From the NCBI GenBank assembly GCA_002917075.1, contig NTMA01000016.1, forward strand, positions 1 through 64,000: a stretch of 64,000 nucleotides of DNA. Direction: 5' to 3'. Under the pieces are notes generated by a model. That model saw only the letters and a program-made list of their open reading frames with translations, did not search any database and was not told where the DNA came from. The stretch is from Hawksworthiomyces lignivorus (lineage: Eukaryota; Ascomycota; Sordariomycetes; Ophiostomatales; Ophiostomataceae). This document shows positions 33,580 through 43,689 of this stretch, in pieces. The translations under genes were made by a program, and so were the position numbers. Within the stretch, counting starts at the first letter, position 1, and each line of letters opens with the position of its first letter.

Positions 33580-36083
33580 TTAGACCAATTTGATCGTCTG
33601 GGGCTCATCCTGGGCGTGGCGGAGATGCAATGCCTCTGTTGCTCCGCCAGATCGCGATGCATCGGCCGTCTCGCCCTCCTCAATCGCCCCATCAGCTTCA
33701 GACGCCACCTCTTCGTCGTCTCTATATACGTAGTCCTCCGTATCCGTATTGGACACTAGGCCGCAAATATAAGCAGCCCCTATCACAGCATACTTCGTTT
33801 CACGTTCTTCTCGCTGCGGCCGGAGAATCATTGGCAAGGAGACACCATCGATTACCGCGATGACGTCCCTAATTTGGGTATCCGGAGGGCCCGAGCCAAC
33901 GTGGCCGTCGGAACTGGAGAAAAGGCCGCGACGGTTGGCCAGCTTAGTAGAGGCCCACAAAACAAAGGCTAGAACGTCCTCATGCTCGGGCTGCTGGATC
34001 GCGGTTAGTAACCGGCAGACGTTTTGCGAGGTCTGTTGCAGTCGTCCTTGCTGCCGCATAAATCGATACCAGAGGTTAAACTTTCGATAATAGCGGTTGC
34101 CATTGTCTCCTGCAAAAGGCGCGCCCACGATACAGGTATAGATAGTCTTGGACAGAGGCTCGTACACGGGGGTAGCCGGCGCATCGATGATCGCCGCGTT
34201 TAGCCACGCGTGCAGAGAAACCAACGCTGATTGCAGCCATTGAGCGTACAGCTGCTGTTGGTCGGCGACGGCACCATCGACAGTGCCGTACCAGCGAGGA
34301 AAAGGTCCCGAGCAATGGGTCAACCGTCCCACGATACGCGCCAAGACGGCCAGCTCGGCCCCGTTGGCCAGGATACGTACTGACGCCGGGTGCTGTCCGA
34401 CACGGCGGTCAAATCGAGCTCCAGGCACCCACCGGCGCTGCGTCAGTGTGCTCCAGTCTGGCACCCACGACGGGGCGTTCTCCAGACGCGGTGCGCCTAC
34501 ATCCATACACAAATTGAGAAAGGCCGTGTCCCACTCCAAAAGGCTAAGGAGGAGTTCATGATAAACAACTCCTAGAGGCTTCGCGTAGCTCAGCGGCGGC
34601 GTAGCGACACCGAGGCGGTCCAAGATACCAAACAGCGCATAGGCCCAGTCGTGGCCCACGGAGGACTGGCGCTTGCGCAGCGCATCTGTGATGATAGTAA
34701 CCACGCTGGGGGCGACTTCTGTGGACCGTGGTTCTGTGTTGGTACATAAAATGCAGATAAATAAATAAACATAAAACACTACTATGCCGATAAGAGGGAA
34801 ATAGGGATGATTAAGGTCATCTTCCGATTTAATTGCTTCCAGAATTGCAGTCCCGCAGGTTGAAGCGATTACGACGACAAAACCGAAAATAAGTATACTC
34901 CACTTACACCAGCCATAATGTTGGAAGAGTGGATATAACGTATACTCATTCACAGAACAGGTGTGGCAGGTGTCCGCGCTGTCGGCATCTTGTTCCACGT
35001 CCTGTTCCGCGTCATATTCTGGGCGACGGCGAGGAAGCGGCCTCAGCTGCCTAAGCACCCGTCTGTTCCATTCCACGGGCCTCTGAAGGCTTGCCCACAT
35101 ATCATACAAGCGATACCACGTCTTCAGCGTGTCCACGTCGTCCTCAAAGAGGAATGGTGTGTATCTTAGATGTTTTCTCCCTAGGCTCATGTCAAGCCAC
35201 CGCTGCAGGACCACCCACGGGATGTTTCTCACCCCCAAGACCAGCACAGGGTTAGACGCGAGGAGAATTTCTTGTAGCGTCCATACGCGGCGCAGCCACT
35301 TGTTGGCCAGCAGCGGTACCAGATCGCGCGGCCAGCCCGGCATCCACCAACCGTGGACGAACATCAGCAGAACGGTAGCGGGATGGTACATGCTCCATAG
35401 ACACGACCAGAAGGCGCAGCGCAGCGTCTGCAGGCGGCCACGTCCATCTATCCAGGGCACACCCGGGTACACCCCCCCCCCCCCCCCACAGCCTCCCTGT
35501 ATAGCATAGTTACGGCCATGGCTGTATCGTGGCTACTGTCGGAGCTCAGCCAGATATAAACGGCCTCGGCCCACGTGTAGATCTCCTGCATCAGGGGGAT
35601 CTGGCGTGCCTTCTCGTCGTCGTCGCCCTGGTGGATGCACACGGCGTCCACCCAGATGGTCAGCTTTTGTCTACAAACGAACCTCTTCTGATGCTGTTGC
35701 GTGCGCAGGTGAACGAGCGCCTGGTAGCAGTTGTCGCCTAGGGGCACGTCGCAGCAGCCATTGCAGCGGATAGTGCGCGGAGGCGAAGGTCTGGGGCTGC
35801 CCCAGACGTACGAGAGAGCAGCAAAGCGCGGGCTGTCGCGGAGGTCGACGACACGCAGGGTTCCGCAGAGGGGCGTGCCTAGGTCGGTGGCGTCCTCAAT
35901 GTCGAGCACGCGGATCTGTCGCGCACCGCCGTCGCCGCCACCGCAGAGGAGAGGCAGCGACTCGTACAGATATGCAGGCGCCGAGCTAAAAGGGCCAGGA
36001 GAGTCGACAGCAGCAGCAGTATCAGCAGCAGCCGAGCCGTAGATGTCGTCCACCGGCATTTCCTCGGCCAGCTCTTGAGTCAT
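33580..36083 (-). CDS. HET-domain protein with membrane segments, frame broken in a G16 run
   Basis: The heterokaryon-incompatibility domain is spread over two abutting frames. Frame A starts at MTQELAEEMPVDDI (36083) and carries FAALSYVWGS, TIWVDAVCIHQGDDDEKARQ and MQEIYTWAEAVYIWLSSDSS, ending soon after five Gly (stop at 35448-35450). Frame B, open from 35472 to 33580, resumes with the rest of the domain (ANKWLRRVWTLQEILLASNP). The switch lies in a run of 16 G on the coding strand (35472-35487). A run of 14 or 17 G would join the frames into about 830 residues. Frame B also has two hydrophobic segments (WSILIFGFVVVIASTCGTAI and FPLIGIVVFYVYLFICILC), an ALFGILDRLG motif and an acidic tail. 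HET proteins trigger cell death on non-self recognition. Alternatives are assembly error, pseudogene or length-based switching. Confidence 0.85.
35472..35487 (-). repeat. G16 tract at the HET frame switch
   Basis: Sixteen G on the coding strand, translated as poly-Gly in frame A. It lies in the middle of the conserved HET domain, at the exact point where homology passes from one frame to another. Confidence 0.85.
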
Positions 36084-37790
36084 CACGATGTTGTCTTTTT
36101 TTTTGGTGGGACAAGAAGACAGCAATGACGAGGTAAAGGGAGATTTTTGCTAGAATCGTCTCATGCACATAATGCCAAATAAAGAAGAAAAGAGAAGAGG
36201 AGAGAAGGGGATGTCAGCTTAGTTGGGCAACAAAAAAAAGGCATTGGTAACGGCAAGGCTGAGACTTTCATAGTAACCCCTCTCTCGAGATGCAGACATA
36301 TATATTCAAAGGCGGCTTTTTTTTAAAAAAAAAAAAAAAAAAAAACATCAAAGGTTGCCTAATTCGACATTAGGTAATCAAGGATCACAATGGTAAAAGA
36401 TCGTCTTGAATATCAAGTTGCTATATTGACAAAACCTCGAAGTACAGCCATAAAACGTAATAGAGTTTAATTAGTAAAGAACAAGGCATCCAAGTCTCCA
36501 GAAGCGTGTGCCAACAAAGGCAACATAGAAGGCCACAAACGCGAGCATTAAGTTGCCATCTTGACGATCAAGGGTTAACAGTGGTACCATATACACGTCC
36601 CCTTGACCAGTTAGTCCACCTTCCAAGATGAACAGCATAGGTGGTGGCCAAATTGGTTGTCATTATCTTGTTTACATGAAGTCAAATTAGAAGGAATGTG
36701 CCAATAGGCGACCTACAAGATGCTATGTTTCCTTGTAGCAAGAGGTCGAAACGCAACAGAACCTGCGTAAAGAGGTTGATGGAAATTGCCAGACCTTCAG
36801 TGTCTAGTGACATAGAACATCCCCCGTTCCTATTATCTAGTGTAATTTATCAAGCTTTCGGGCCTATAGATAGTAATCACCGGAAGAGGGCCAAGGATGA
36901 AGATATAACCCTTAACCAGGTATGACCACGACAAATAACGCCAGCAACACACTGAATTAATATGTTCAATTTTTCTGGTACCAACAGACACACGGGAGCC
37001 GCATTACTAAAAACAAATTAATTGCCTACATAATGATATAATCTACATTGTCCGAAGCCAAACCTCTGTGCCACCATGCATTAGCAATAATCATGCTGTT
37101 CTTTATTATATCTAATTTCTAATGGTAAGACGGCTACTAACCCAGGTCATCTCAAGCAAGGTGTCACTCTTGAAACTCCACAATGCTATTAGTTACATTT
37201 AGACGAGTCTTCTTGAATCTGCGGGTATCTGTGATCGCTCTCAAAAAAGACATCCAACTCAATATACGTTCTTTTTGAAGGAGAGAGGCGCAGAAAAATT
37301 AGTATGCCACACAGCAAGCAAATTCTACTGTGTATTTTTTGCGAGGATGTTCCGCACAGTTTTATAACGCCTAAAATTCCATTAACGCCTGACAATGCAC
37401 TGTATACATCAGTTTTGTTCTTGAGCGACTTCTGGACTAAATGTTTCACTGGTAAGCGCTACAGAACCAATGGTGCATATTGCTCTTAAGAAAGCCAATC
37501 ACCTCGCGCAACTCGTGTGTGGCTGAAGCCGTGCCCCACTTCTTGATCAATGAGCAGCCTTGCGTCTACTTCAGAGACGGACCGCAGTTGCTCGTCCGCA
37601 TATCTTTGGTTCGTGACGCCAGTGTGTTGATACTTGATACGACATAGAGCAGCTACGCGGACATCTTCGTTTCTGCCGGCGGTATAGTGGCTCCATTTTT
37701 CACATCCATGAGCGATCGCTGGCCAGCTTAGCGTTCCCGAAATCGACATTCCGGCCCAACCTCTCCACCTCGCTTTAGCCACACCGAGCG
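36084..37790. other. 1.7-kb divergent spacer between two HET genes
   Basis: Holds both promoters. It has a T8A21 block at 36317-36345 and one copy of a degenerate dispersed repeat at 37258-37326 (second copy at 42673-42757). Short open frames are seen on both strands but none has an ATG plus family similarity. Confidence 0.55.
37258..37326. repeat. degenerate dispersed repeat, copy A
   Basis: Shares CAATATACGTTCTT and GAGAGGCGCAGAAAA blocks and adjoining sequence with copy B at 42673-42757. Beyond the blocks the copies differ mainly by transitions (for example GCGAGCGAC in B against GCAAGCAAA in A), which suggests RIP-type C-to-T / G-to-A decay. A rearranged trace with ACATCCAACTC then AATTCTACTGT occurs near 41470-41502. 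Confidence 0.55.
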
Positions 37791-40700
37791 ATGCGCCTCT
37801 TGGAGCGTAACAACGCGGGTAATATTTGCCTGACTAAGGAGTTCGTCGGCGACGATACTCTCCCCGCGTATGCGGTACTTTCGCACACCTGGGGTGCCGA
37901 AGAGGTCACATTCCAAGATCTAGTAGCCAACACAGGCGAGAACAAACTCGGCTACAAGAAGCTCCGGTTCTGTGGAGATAAGGCTGCCCAGGATGGTTTA
38001 AAATACTTTTGGGTCGATACGTGTTGCATCGACAAGACAAACAGCGTCGAGCTGCAGGAGGCTATCATCTCCATGTTTCGCTGGTATCAGTCCGCAGCTA
38101 AATGTTATGTTTATCTCGCGGACGTCTCGAGACCGGCCCGCGACGTAGACGACAGGCTAAGCAGGCTGGCCTGGGAGTCGACATTTCGAGAGAGCAGATG
38201 GTTCACCCGTGGATGGACCCTTCAGGAACTCATTGCTCCAACATCAGTGGAATTCTTTTCTAGAGAGGGCGTGCGTTTAGGGAGCAAGGGGTCTCTGGAG
38301 AGTCATATCCACGATGTAACTAGAATTCCTATCGAGGTTCTTCGAGGTGGTCCTCTGTCTGACTTCAGTGTTCCGGACCGAATGGCATGGATGGAAGGTC
38401 GAGAGACCATGCGCTCAGAAGATAAAGCGTATTCACTATTCGGCATTTTTAACGTTCAAATGCCACTGTTATATGGCGAAGGAAAGGAGAGTGCATTCAA
38501 ACGGCTACGGGCGGCCGTCGAGGCTGGACTTTCGAATCTGCTACGGGAGGAGACCGTAGCCAGGCGTTCGGCCCAAGAATTGAAGATCCTCAAGTCTCTC
38601 TATACCTCGCCGTACCGAGACAGAAAGGACAGGAACCCAGATCGGGTTCCAGGGACGTGTGAGTGGTTCGTAGCTCACGAGCTCTTCCAGCAGTGGCGAG
38701 ATAGCATGTCTTCACGTATGCTTTGGGTGTCCGCAGATCCCGGGTGCGGAAAGTCCGTTTTGGCTAAATATCTAGTGGACGCCGTGCTTCCGACTACGGA
38801 GTCTAGAACGACCTGCTATTTCTTCTTCAAGGACGACTTTGACGATCAGAGGAGTGCGACGAGTGCTCTTTGTTGCATTCTCCATCAACTCTTCGAACAA
38901 CGAGGGGCCCTTCTTTCTAACAAGATCGAAGAACGGTTTGAAGTTTACGGAGACCGCCTTCTCAGCTCAATTACCGAACTTTGGGATACATTAATTATGA
39001 CCGCGCAGGACAAGAGCGCCGGAGAGATAGTCTGTATTCTTGATGCATTCGACGAATGTGAAGATCAAGGACGATCCGATCTCACTCGTGTTTTATGCAA
39101 GTTCTACGGTGCAGAGAACAACATTAACCTGAAATTTCTCCTAACGAGTCGGCCTTATAGCAATATCAGACGGGGCTTTCACCCTCTTGATATCCCAAGC
39201 CTGCCTATGATTCATTTGAGTGGGGACAGTGATACCGAAGTGGAGAAGATTGCCAAAGAGATTGACATCTTTATAAAAGCCAAGGTTCAAAGCATTCAAG
39301 AAATTTTGAAACTAAAACTAGACGACGGACGTATACTTTTGGAAGCGCTCCTGCATATCCCTCACCGTACCTACCTATGGGCTCACCTCACCTTGGATTT
39401 GATCCAAGGCAATCCTAACATCGACAATGAGGGAATACGTAATGCCATTTCTCACCTTCCGAGGACAGTCGATGAAGCATATGACAGGATCCTATCTAAA
39501 AGTTCAGATCCGGAAGCTGCCAGGAGATTGTTGCATATAGTCGTTGCGGCAGCACGGCCCATGACTTTGACGGAAATGGACTTAGCGCTGGCTCTTAGAG
39601 AAAGCCATAAATCTTATACAGATGTCGACCTTAAAACGGAGGACCGTTTCCGCGAATATGCAAGAGATCTCTGTGGGCTATTCGTTGTTTTTATTGGTTC
39701 GAAGATATATCTTTTGCATCAGACGGCGAGAGAATTCTTAGTTCATGGTCGCTTTTCCAGCACGCAAGCAAACCATATTAATGAGCTAAAATGGAAATCT
39801 TCACTCCGGCCGCAAGAATCTCATCGAATCCTCTCGCAGATATGTATATGGCACTTGCTCTTCACTAAGTTCGAGACCAACCCTCTGGACGGGAACGACG
39901 TATCACAATACCTCCGGGACAACATATTTCTCGATTACTCAGCCAAAAACTGGGCTGCCCATTTCCGAATGTCAGGCATGGAGGACGACGCAGTAACGAA
40001 CATTCTACTGCAGATGTGTGATGCGAATTCAAGACGCTGCCTAACTTGGTTCAGGATCTACTGGGAAAGCATGCACGGGGGTTTTCCACGAGATTTCACA
40101 ACGCTTATGATTACCTCCTACTTCGGACTTGGGCAAATTGTAAAGCTTTTGCTCAAAACACCCAGCGTTAAACTAGACGCTAATGATGGCACGTTTCAGC
40201 GATCAGCACTTTCTTGGGCGTCAGAGAATGGATTTGACGATGTCGTGAAGATGTTAATTAAGCGAGCTAGAATTCGCTTCAAGGATATTGTCAACTTGTC
40301 GTTTTCGAAGGGTGCTGTAGTTGACGCAAGGGACAAGTACGGTCGGACGCCACTTTTATACGCCGCTTGGAAGGGTCACGTAGGCGTCGTTAATCTATTA
40401 ATCAAGGCGGGTGCCCGTGCCGACATAGCGGACGAAATTGGGGTGACGCCGCTGTCGCGGGCCGCTGCTGGAGGCCACGAGGCGGTCGTCAAACTGCTGC
40501 TCGACAGTGGCAAAGTCGACGCCGACGCGAAGGACGGGATCGGGTGGACGCCGCTGTCGTGGGCCGCTGCTGAAGGCCACGAGGCGGTCGTCAAACTGCT
40601 GCTCGACAGTGGCAAAGTCGACGCCGACGCGAAGGACGGGATCGGGTGGACGCCGCTGTCGTGGGCCGCTGCTGAAGGCCACGAGGCGGTCGTCAAACTG

Positions 40701-41018
40701 CTGCTCGACAGTGGCAAAGTCGACGCCGACGCGAAGGACGGGAACGGCTGGACGCCGCTGTCGTGGGCCGCTGCTGGAGGCCACGAGGCGGTCGTCAAGC
40801 TGCTGCTTGACAGTGGTAAAGTCGACGCCGACGCGAAGGACGGGAACGGGCGGACGCCGCTGTCGCGTGCCACTGCTAGAGGCCACGAGGCGGTCGTCAG
40901 GCTGCTACGCGACAGTAGCAAAAGTCGACGCAGACGCGAAGAACTAGGTCAGGTAGACGTTACTGTCGCGGGCCGCTGGCGGAGGCAAGGCGATCGTCAA
41001 GCTGCTGGAATCGCTTGA
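37791..41018 (+). CDS. HET-NACHT-ankyrin NLR-like protein
   Basis: 1075 residues, intronless. The HET domain (residues about 1-170) shows YAVLSHTWGAEEVTFQDL, YFWVDTCCIDKTNSVELQEA and SRWFTRGWTLQELIAPTSVE, as in het-d/het-e type proteins. A NACHT-type NTPase follows, with P-loop SADPGCGKSVLAKY (about 318-331), Walker B IVCILDAFDECED (about 415-427) and FLLTSRPYSNIRRGF. A winged-helix/helical region ends in LLHQTAREFLVHGRF. From about residue 765 come ankyrin repeats, first divergent, then five nearly identical 34-residue units (residues about 886-1055, pattern TPLSWAAAEGHEAVVKLLLD). The last unit takes an extra A, so the tail SRRRREELGQVDV is out of frame and the C-terminus is altered. Such proteins act in allorecognition and programmed cell death; amplified repeats are the recognition surface. 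Confidence 0.93.
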   Translation: MRLLERNNAGNICLTKEFVGDDTLPAYAVLSHTWGAEEVTFQDLVANTGENKLGYKKLRFCGDKAAQDGLKYFWVDTCCIDKTNSVELQEAIISMFRWYQSAAKCYVYLADVSRPARDVDDRLSRLAWESTFRESRWFTRGWTLQELIAPTSVEFFSREGVRLGSKGSLESHIHDVTRIPIEVLRGGPLSDFSVPDRMAWMEGRETMRSEDKAYSLFGIFNVQMPLLYGEGKESAFKRLRAAVEAGLSNLLREETVARRSAQELKILKSLYTSPYRDRKDRNPDRVPGTCEWFVAHELFQQWRDSMSSRMLWVSADPGCGKSVLAKYLVDAVLPTTESRTTCYFFFKDDFDDQRSATSALCCILHQLFEQRGALLSNKIEERFEVYGDRLLSSITELWDTLIMTAQDKSAGEIVCILDAFDECEDQGRSDLTRVLCKFYGAENNINLKFLLTSRPYSNIRRGFHPLDIPSLPMIHLSGDSDTEVEKIAKEIDIFIKAKVQSIQEILKLKLDDGRILLEALLHIPHRTYLWAHLTLDLIQGNPNIDNEGIRNAISHLPRTVDEAYDRILSKSSDPEAARRLLHIVVAAARPMTLTEMDLALALRESHKSYTDVDLKTEDRFREYARDLCGLFVVFIGSKIYLLHQTAREFLVHGRFSSTQANHINELKWKSSLRPQESHRILSQICIWHLLFTKFETNPLDGNDVSQYLRDNIFLDYSAKNWAAHFRMSGMEDDAVTNILLQMCDANSRRCLTWFRIYWESMHGGFPRDFTTLMITSYFGLGQIVKLLLKTPSVKLDANDGTFQRSALSWASENGFDDVVKMLIKRARIRFKDIVNLSFSKGAVVDARDKYGRTPLLYAAWKGHVGVVNLLIKAGARADIADEIGVTPLSRAAAGGHEAVVKLLLDSGKVDADAKDGIGWTPLSWAAAEGHEAVVKLLLDSGKVDADAKDGIGWTPLSWAAAEGHEAVVKLLLDSGKVDADAKDGNGWTPLSWAAAGGHEAVVKLLLDSGKVDADAKDGNGRTPLSRATARGHEAVVRLLRDSSKSRRRREELGQVDVTVAGRWRRQGDRQAAGIA
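40446..40955 (+). repeat. tandem 102-bp ankyrin-coding repeats
   Basis: Five units begin with ACGCCGCTGTCG at 40446, 40548, 40650, 40752 and 40854, each exactly 102 bp apart. Units 1-3 differ from each other at only about 2-4 positions, unit 4 slightly more, and unit 5 is diverged. A sixth partial unit starts about 40957 and is out of frame because of an extra A (CAAAAGTCGAC against CAAAGTCGAC). Low synonymous divergence means recent amplification or gene conversion. Confidence 0.92.
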
Positions 41019-42146
41019 TACTTAATAGAGGTGAATTGCGCCACACTAACCTCCACCCCCACCCACCACCTGCTTTGTATTTACATCCTTATTTTTGGCA
41101 AATAGAATCTACGAGAAATACTTAGACGAAGCTGTTATCCAGGTATCTTATGCCGGACGTGTGCTTTGGCGTGCTCGTAGTTATGATCTCGTTCATGAGT
41201 AGCTACCGTAGTTTCTTCTATCAAGGATATTCTCTCCGTAATATGTAGTGTCTACATATGTTGGTGGGTGACGAAGGCGTCGAGTAGGTTTTAAGCCTTC
41301 TTCTTTCCCATGCAAAATTGAAGTGATGAGATTAGGCATACACCTAGGCGAAAATTGCATCTTATCCCTGTAATAGCAATTCAGTCATGGCACTTTTGGG
41401 TGCAATCGAGGAGTGCAAATGCCACAAGTGTCTGGAAATGGATCTTGCTTAAAAGAATCAACCAAAAATAAAAAACGACATCCAACTCGAATTCTACTGT
41501 AAAGTATTACGTTGAGAGACGTAAGGTGCATTGTCAAGAGTGGGGTGTTAGTCTTTATATAAGTTCTAGTAATAAGAAGTCTACGAAAATATTCACGTGT
41601 AAAGAGAGGCATGATTTGCTCATCACTTTATCGCTATTATACAAGTACATTGGAACAAGCTATGCAATGAGATTTATGATGACGAAGCAAGACGGCTACT
41701 TCTCTGGGTTATCGGCAGATCAGAACGGTTTCGTCGAGGAGCTCAGAAGAAAGTATTTTCCAAGAGGTATGCATCTTAAGATAATTTTCAAGGCCAAAAA
41801 CGGATAATATGCGTTCACGAAATGGAAAAAAAGCGTTAAATAGCTAAAAGCATCGGAAACGATGAGAGTAATGCACATACGCTAATTGTCTAGTAGGGTG
41901 GTTATACGCGCAAGTTAGATATGCCTAAGAGAAAACATATTATTCGCTTGGCATCGATTAAGTCTAAGATTGACAAAAGAAATACCCAACGGTAACATAT
42001 TTCGTGCAGCACGTCAGCTAAGTAAGGTGACTAGCATTGAAGGACAATAATTATCCTCACTGAGGCCGGTCCGCCCTATTTCTGGTTCTTTGTTTGCTAC
42101 CGACACACTGGTGCTCATGTATCAGCTTCACATATCGATTAGCTAG

Positions 42147-42476
42147 ATCCAAGAGGCGATCGATGATCTAAATAGTCTGCGGTCTGATCTGAATAATATT
42201 ATTGGAGACGGTGTCGAGCCCATCTACAACAACTGGGAGAAGCTCGAATAGAGTCTGAGCCGGATCGGCACGCAGCTTATCCAACGCTGGAAGAAGACAC
42301 TTGCAAAGATAGTGACCTTACAGGAGAAGTATATTCGTGTTCGAGCAATGCAATCTCCTGCCCCTACTCTTCTATATTCATGGCTATCTTTCTTATTGTA
42401 TTTTCCTTTATTCTTACTTTTACCTCTTGTCTGGTATTTGCTACGAGCAGAAGCACACAAAATTGATTTAGGCTAG
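42147..42476 (+). pseudogene. decayed gene fragment with C-terminal membrane helix
   Basis: After a CTAG acceptor-like site preceded by GATTAG, a frame reads IQEAIDDLNSLRSDLNNII and GVEPIYNNWEKLE, hits one TAG (42249-42251), and continues in the same frame: SLSRIGTQLIQRWKKTL, then YSWLSFLLYFPLFLLLPLVW and RAEAHKIDLG before TAG (42474-42476). Coding-like composition on both sides of a single stop suggests a recent relic. The amphipathic helix plus terminal membrane segment is visible; the family is not recognised and the 5' part is missing. Confidence 0.4.
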
Positions 42477-42672
42477 AGCATCACTAGTTGCTGCAGAAGA
42501 AAGAACATCATCAACTTATTACCACTAATGTGACTGCTTGCTGCTCTATTTAGAATGTGCCCAACTACCTGACCATGCTATGAAGGGGTGCTGTCTTTCG
42601 TCCTTATTTCAGATTTGAGGTGATGTTTGGAACAGAAAACAAATAGTTTTCTTGTTTACAATGTAAGATCTA

Positions 42673-42757
42673 ATTCAATATACGTTCTTCTGTTTAGAAA
42701 GGAGAGGCGCAGAAAATGTGGTATATGCTGCGTAGCGAGCGACTTCCAGTTCAGAAG
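42673..42757. repeat. degenerate dispersed repeat, copy B
   Basis: Partner of copy A at 37258-37326, in direct orientation, on the other side of the HET-NACHT-ankyrin gene. This copy is the richer in G and C, as expected if copy A suffered more RIP-like transitions. Confidence 0.5.
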
Positions 42758-43689
42758 AAGCCGACGTCTCCCTTCCAATTCCATTGGGAATGAATCAACT
42801 GTCTGGCGGCTCTGAGGCCGACTCTTCTTAAATGTGAGAAAGGAGAAGCAGCCGGAGAAATCGGTGTTATAAGAAACAGCGAAAACTGAAAGCTAAAGGT
42901 TGAACAATCTCGTTTAATTACGCTAGCGGGCCTCATGACTCAGGCATTGGTCGGCGAATTTCAGATCTTACAGCCTACTGGTCCAATGTCGGCCCGGTTA
43001 CTTGGAATCATTTTTAGCTCAGGTCCGATTGTGTTAAAACGCCGCCAAGGAATACTAGGTATTATCAAGGGAGTACTTACTAAAGGAACCGGCTAGGGAG
43101 CCGCCATTCGCCGAACCAACTTCGGTATGCAGCCGCTTCCTTATATGTTCCACGGGCCGACATTGAACCAACAGGAAGGCAGTTCTCCTTGTCTTGCGTC
43201 GCAAAGAGACGCATAGATTCTTGGCCAATTATCTGCTAATTGCCATACTAGAATTTAACGGTCTGACAACATTAACTAAAGAAAACAACGTGGTCCGAGA
43301 GTGGCAAACGAACACCGGTAACCTTATCTGGTATTTGTTGCGCCGTGGCAGATGCTGGAAAACTTGGATATCCTCGCTGTAGCGTTCGGCTGATTGGTAG
43401 TAGACAACCCATAGTAACTTTGATCTTTCTTCTAGTGTTTCTGGAGTTTCATCTTGGTGGATGGCTGTTTATGTTTTGCCGATTTCGTGTATTTGACTAC
43501 GTCTGAGAGGCATCGGACACAGCAGAAGAAGGAAGCGATATTCTATGCATAATTGCCCATCTATTCCCACTCTGAAAGGAATCTGCACATGAAAATTGGA
43601 CATGCTCTCTTTGTCCGTATGCAAATTAGTCTATTTACAATACTTTAGCTACCCGACTATGCGAGTTAATTTATTTATGATCCGTCTGA

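Larger units (their letters stand above)
41019..43689. other. 2.7-kb gene-poor stretch with relics
   Basis: Downstream of the NLR-like gene. It includes decayed ankyrin sequence just after the stop, an open frame at 41526-41807 ending at an AG|GTATGC donor-like site (reads GYFSGLSADQNGFVEELRRK) with no ATG, a pseudogene fragment at 42147-42476, and repeat copy B at 42673-42757. No intact gene is recognised; 42900-43680 shows nothing. Confidence 0.55.

Noticed and set aside
35430..35500. An intron that would repair the HET frame
   Set aside because: The possible GT...TAG pair around the G run is about 43 bp and leaves the wrong phase for the downstream homologous frame.
40446..40955. Regular direct repeats that could suggest a CRISPR-like or satellite array
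   Set aside because: The 102-bp period is a whole number of codons, and each unit encodes an ankyrin motif within one long frame.
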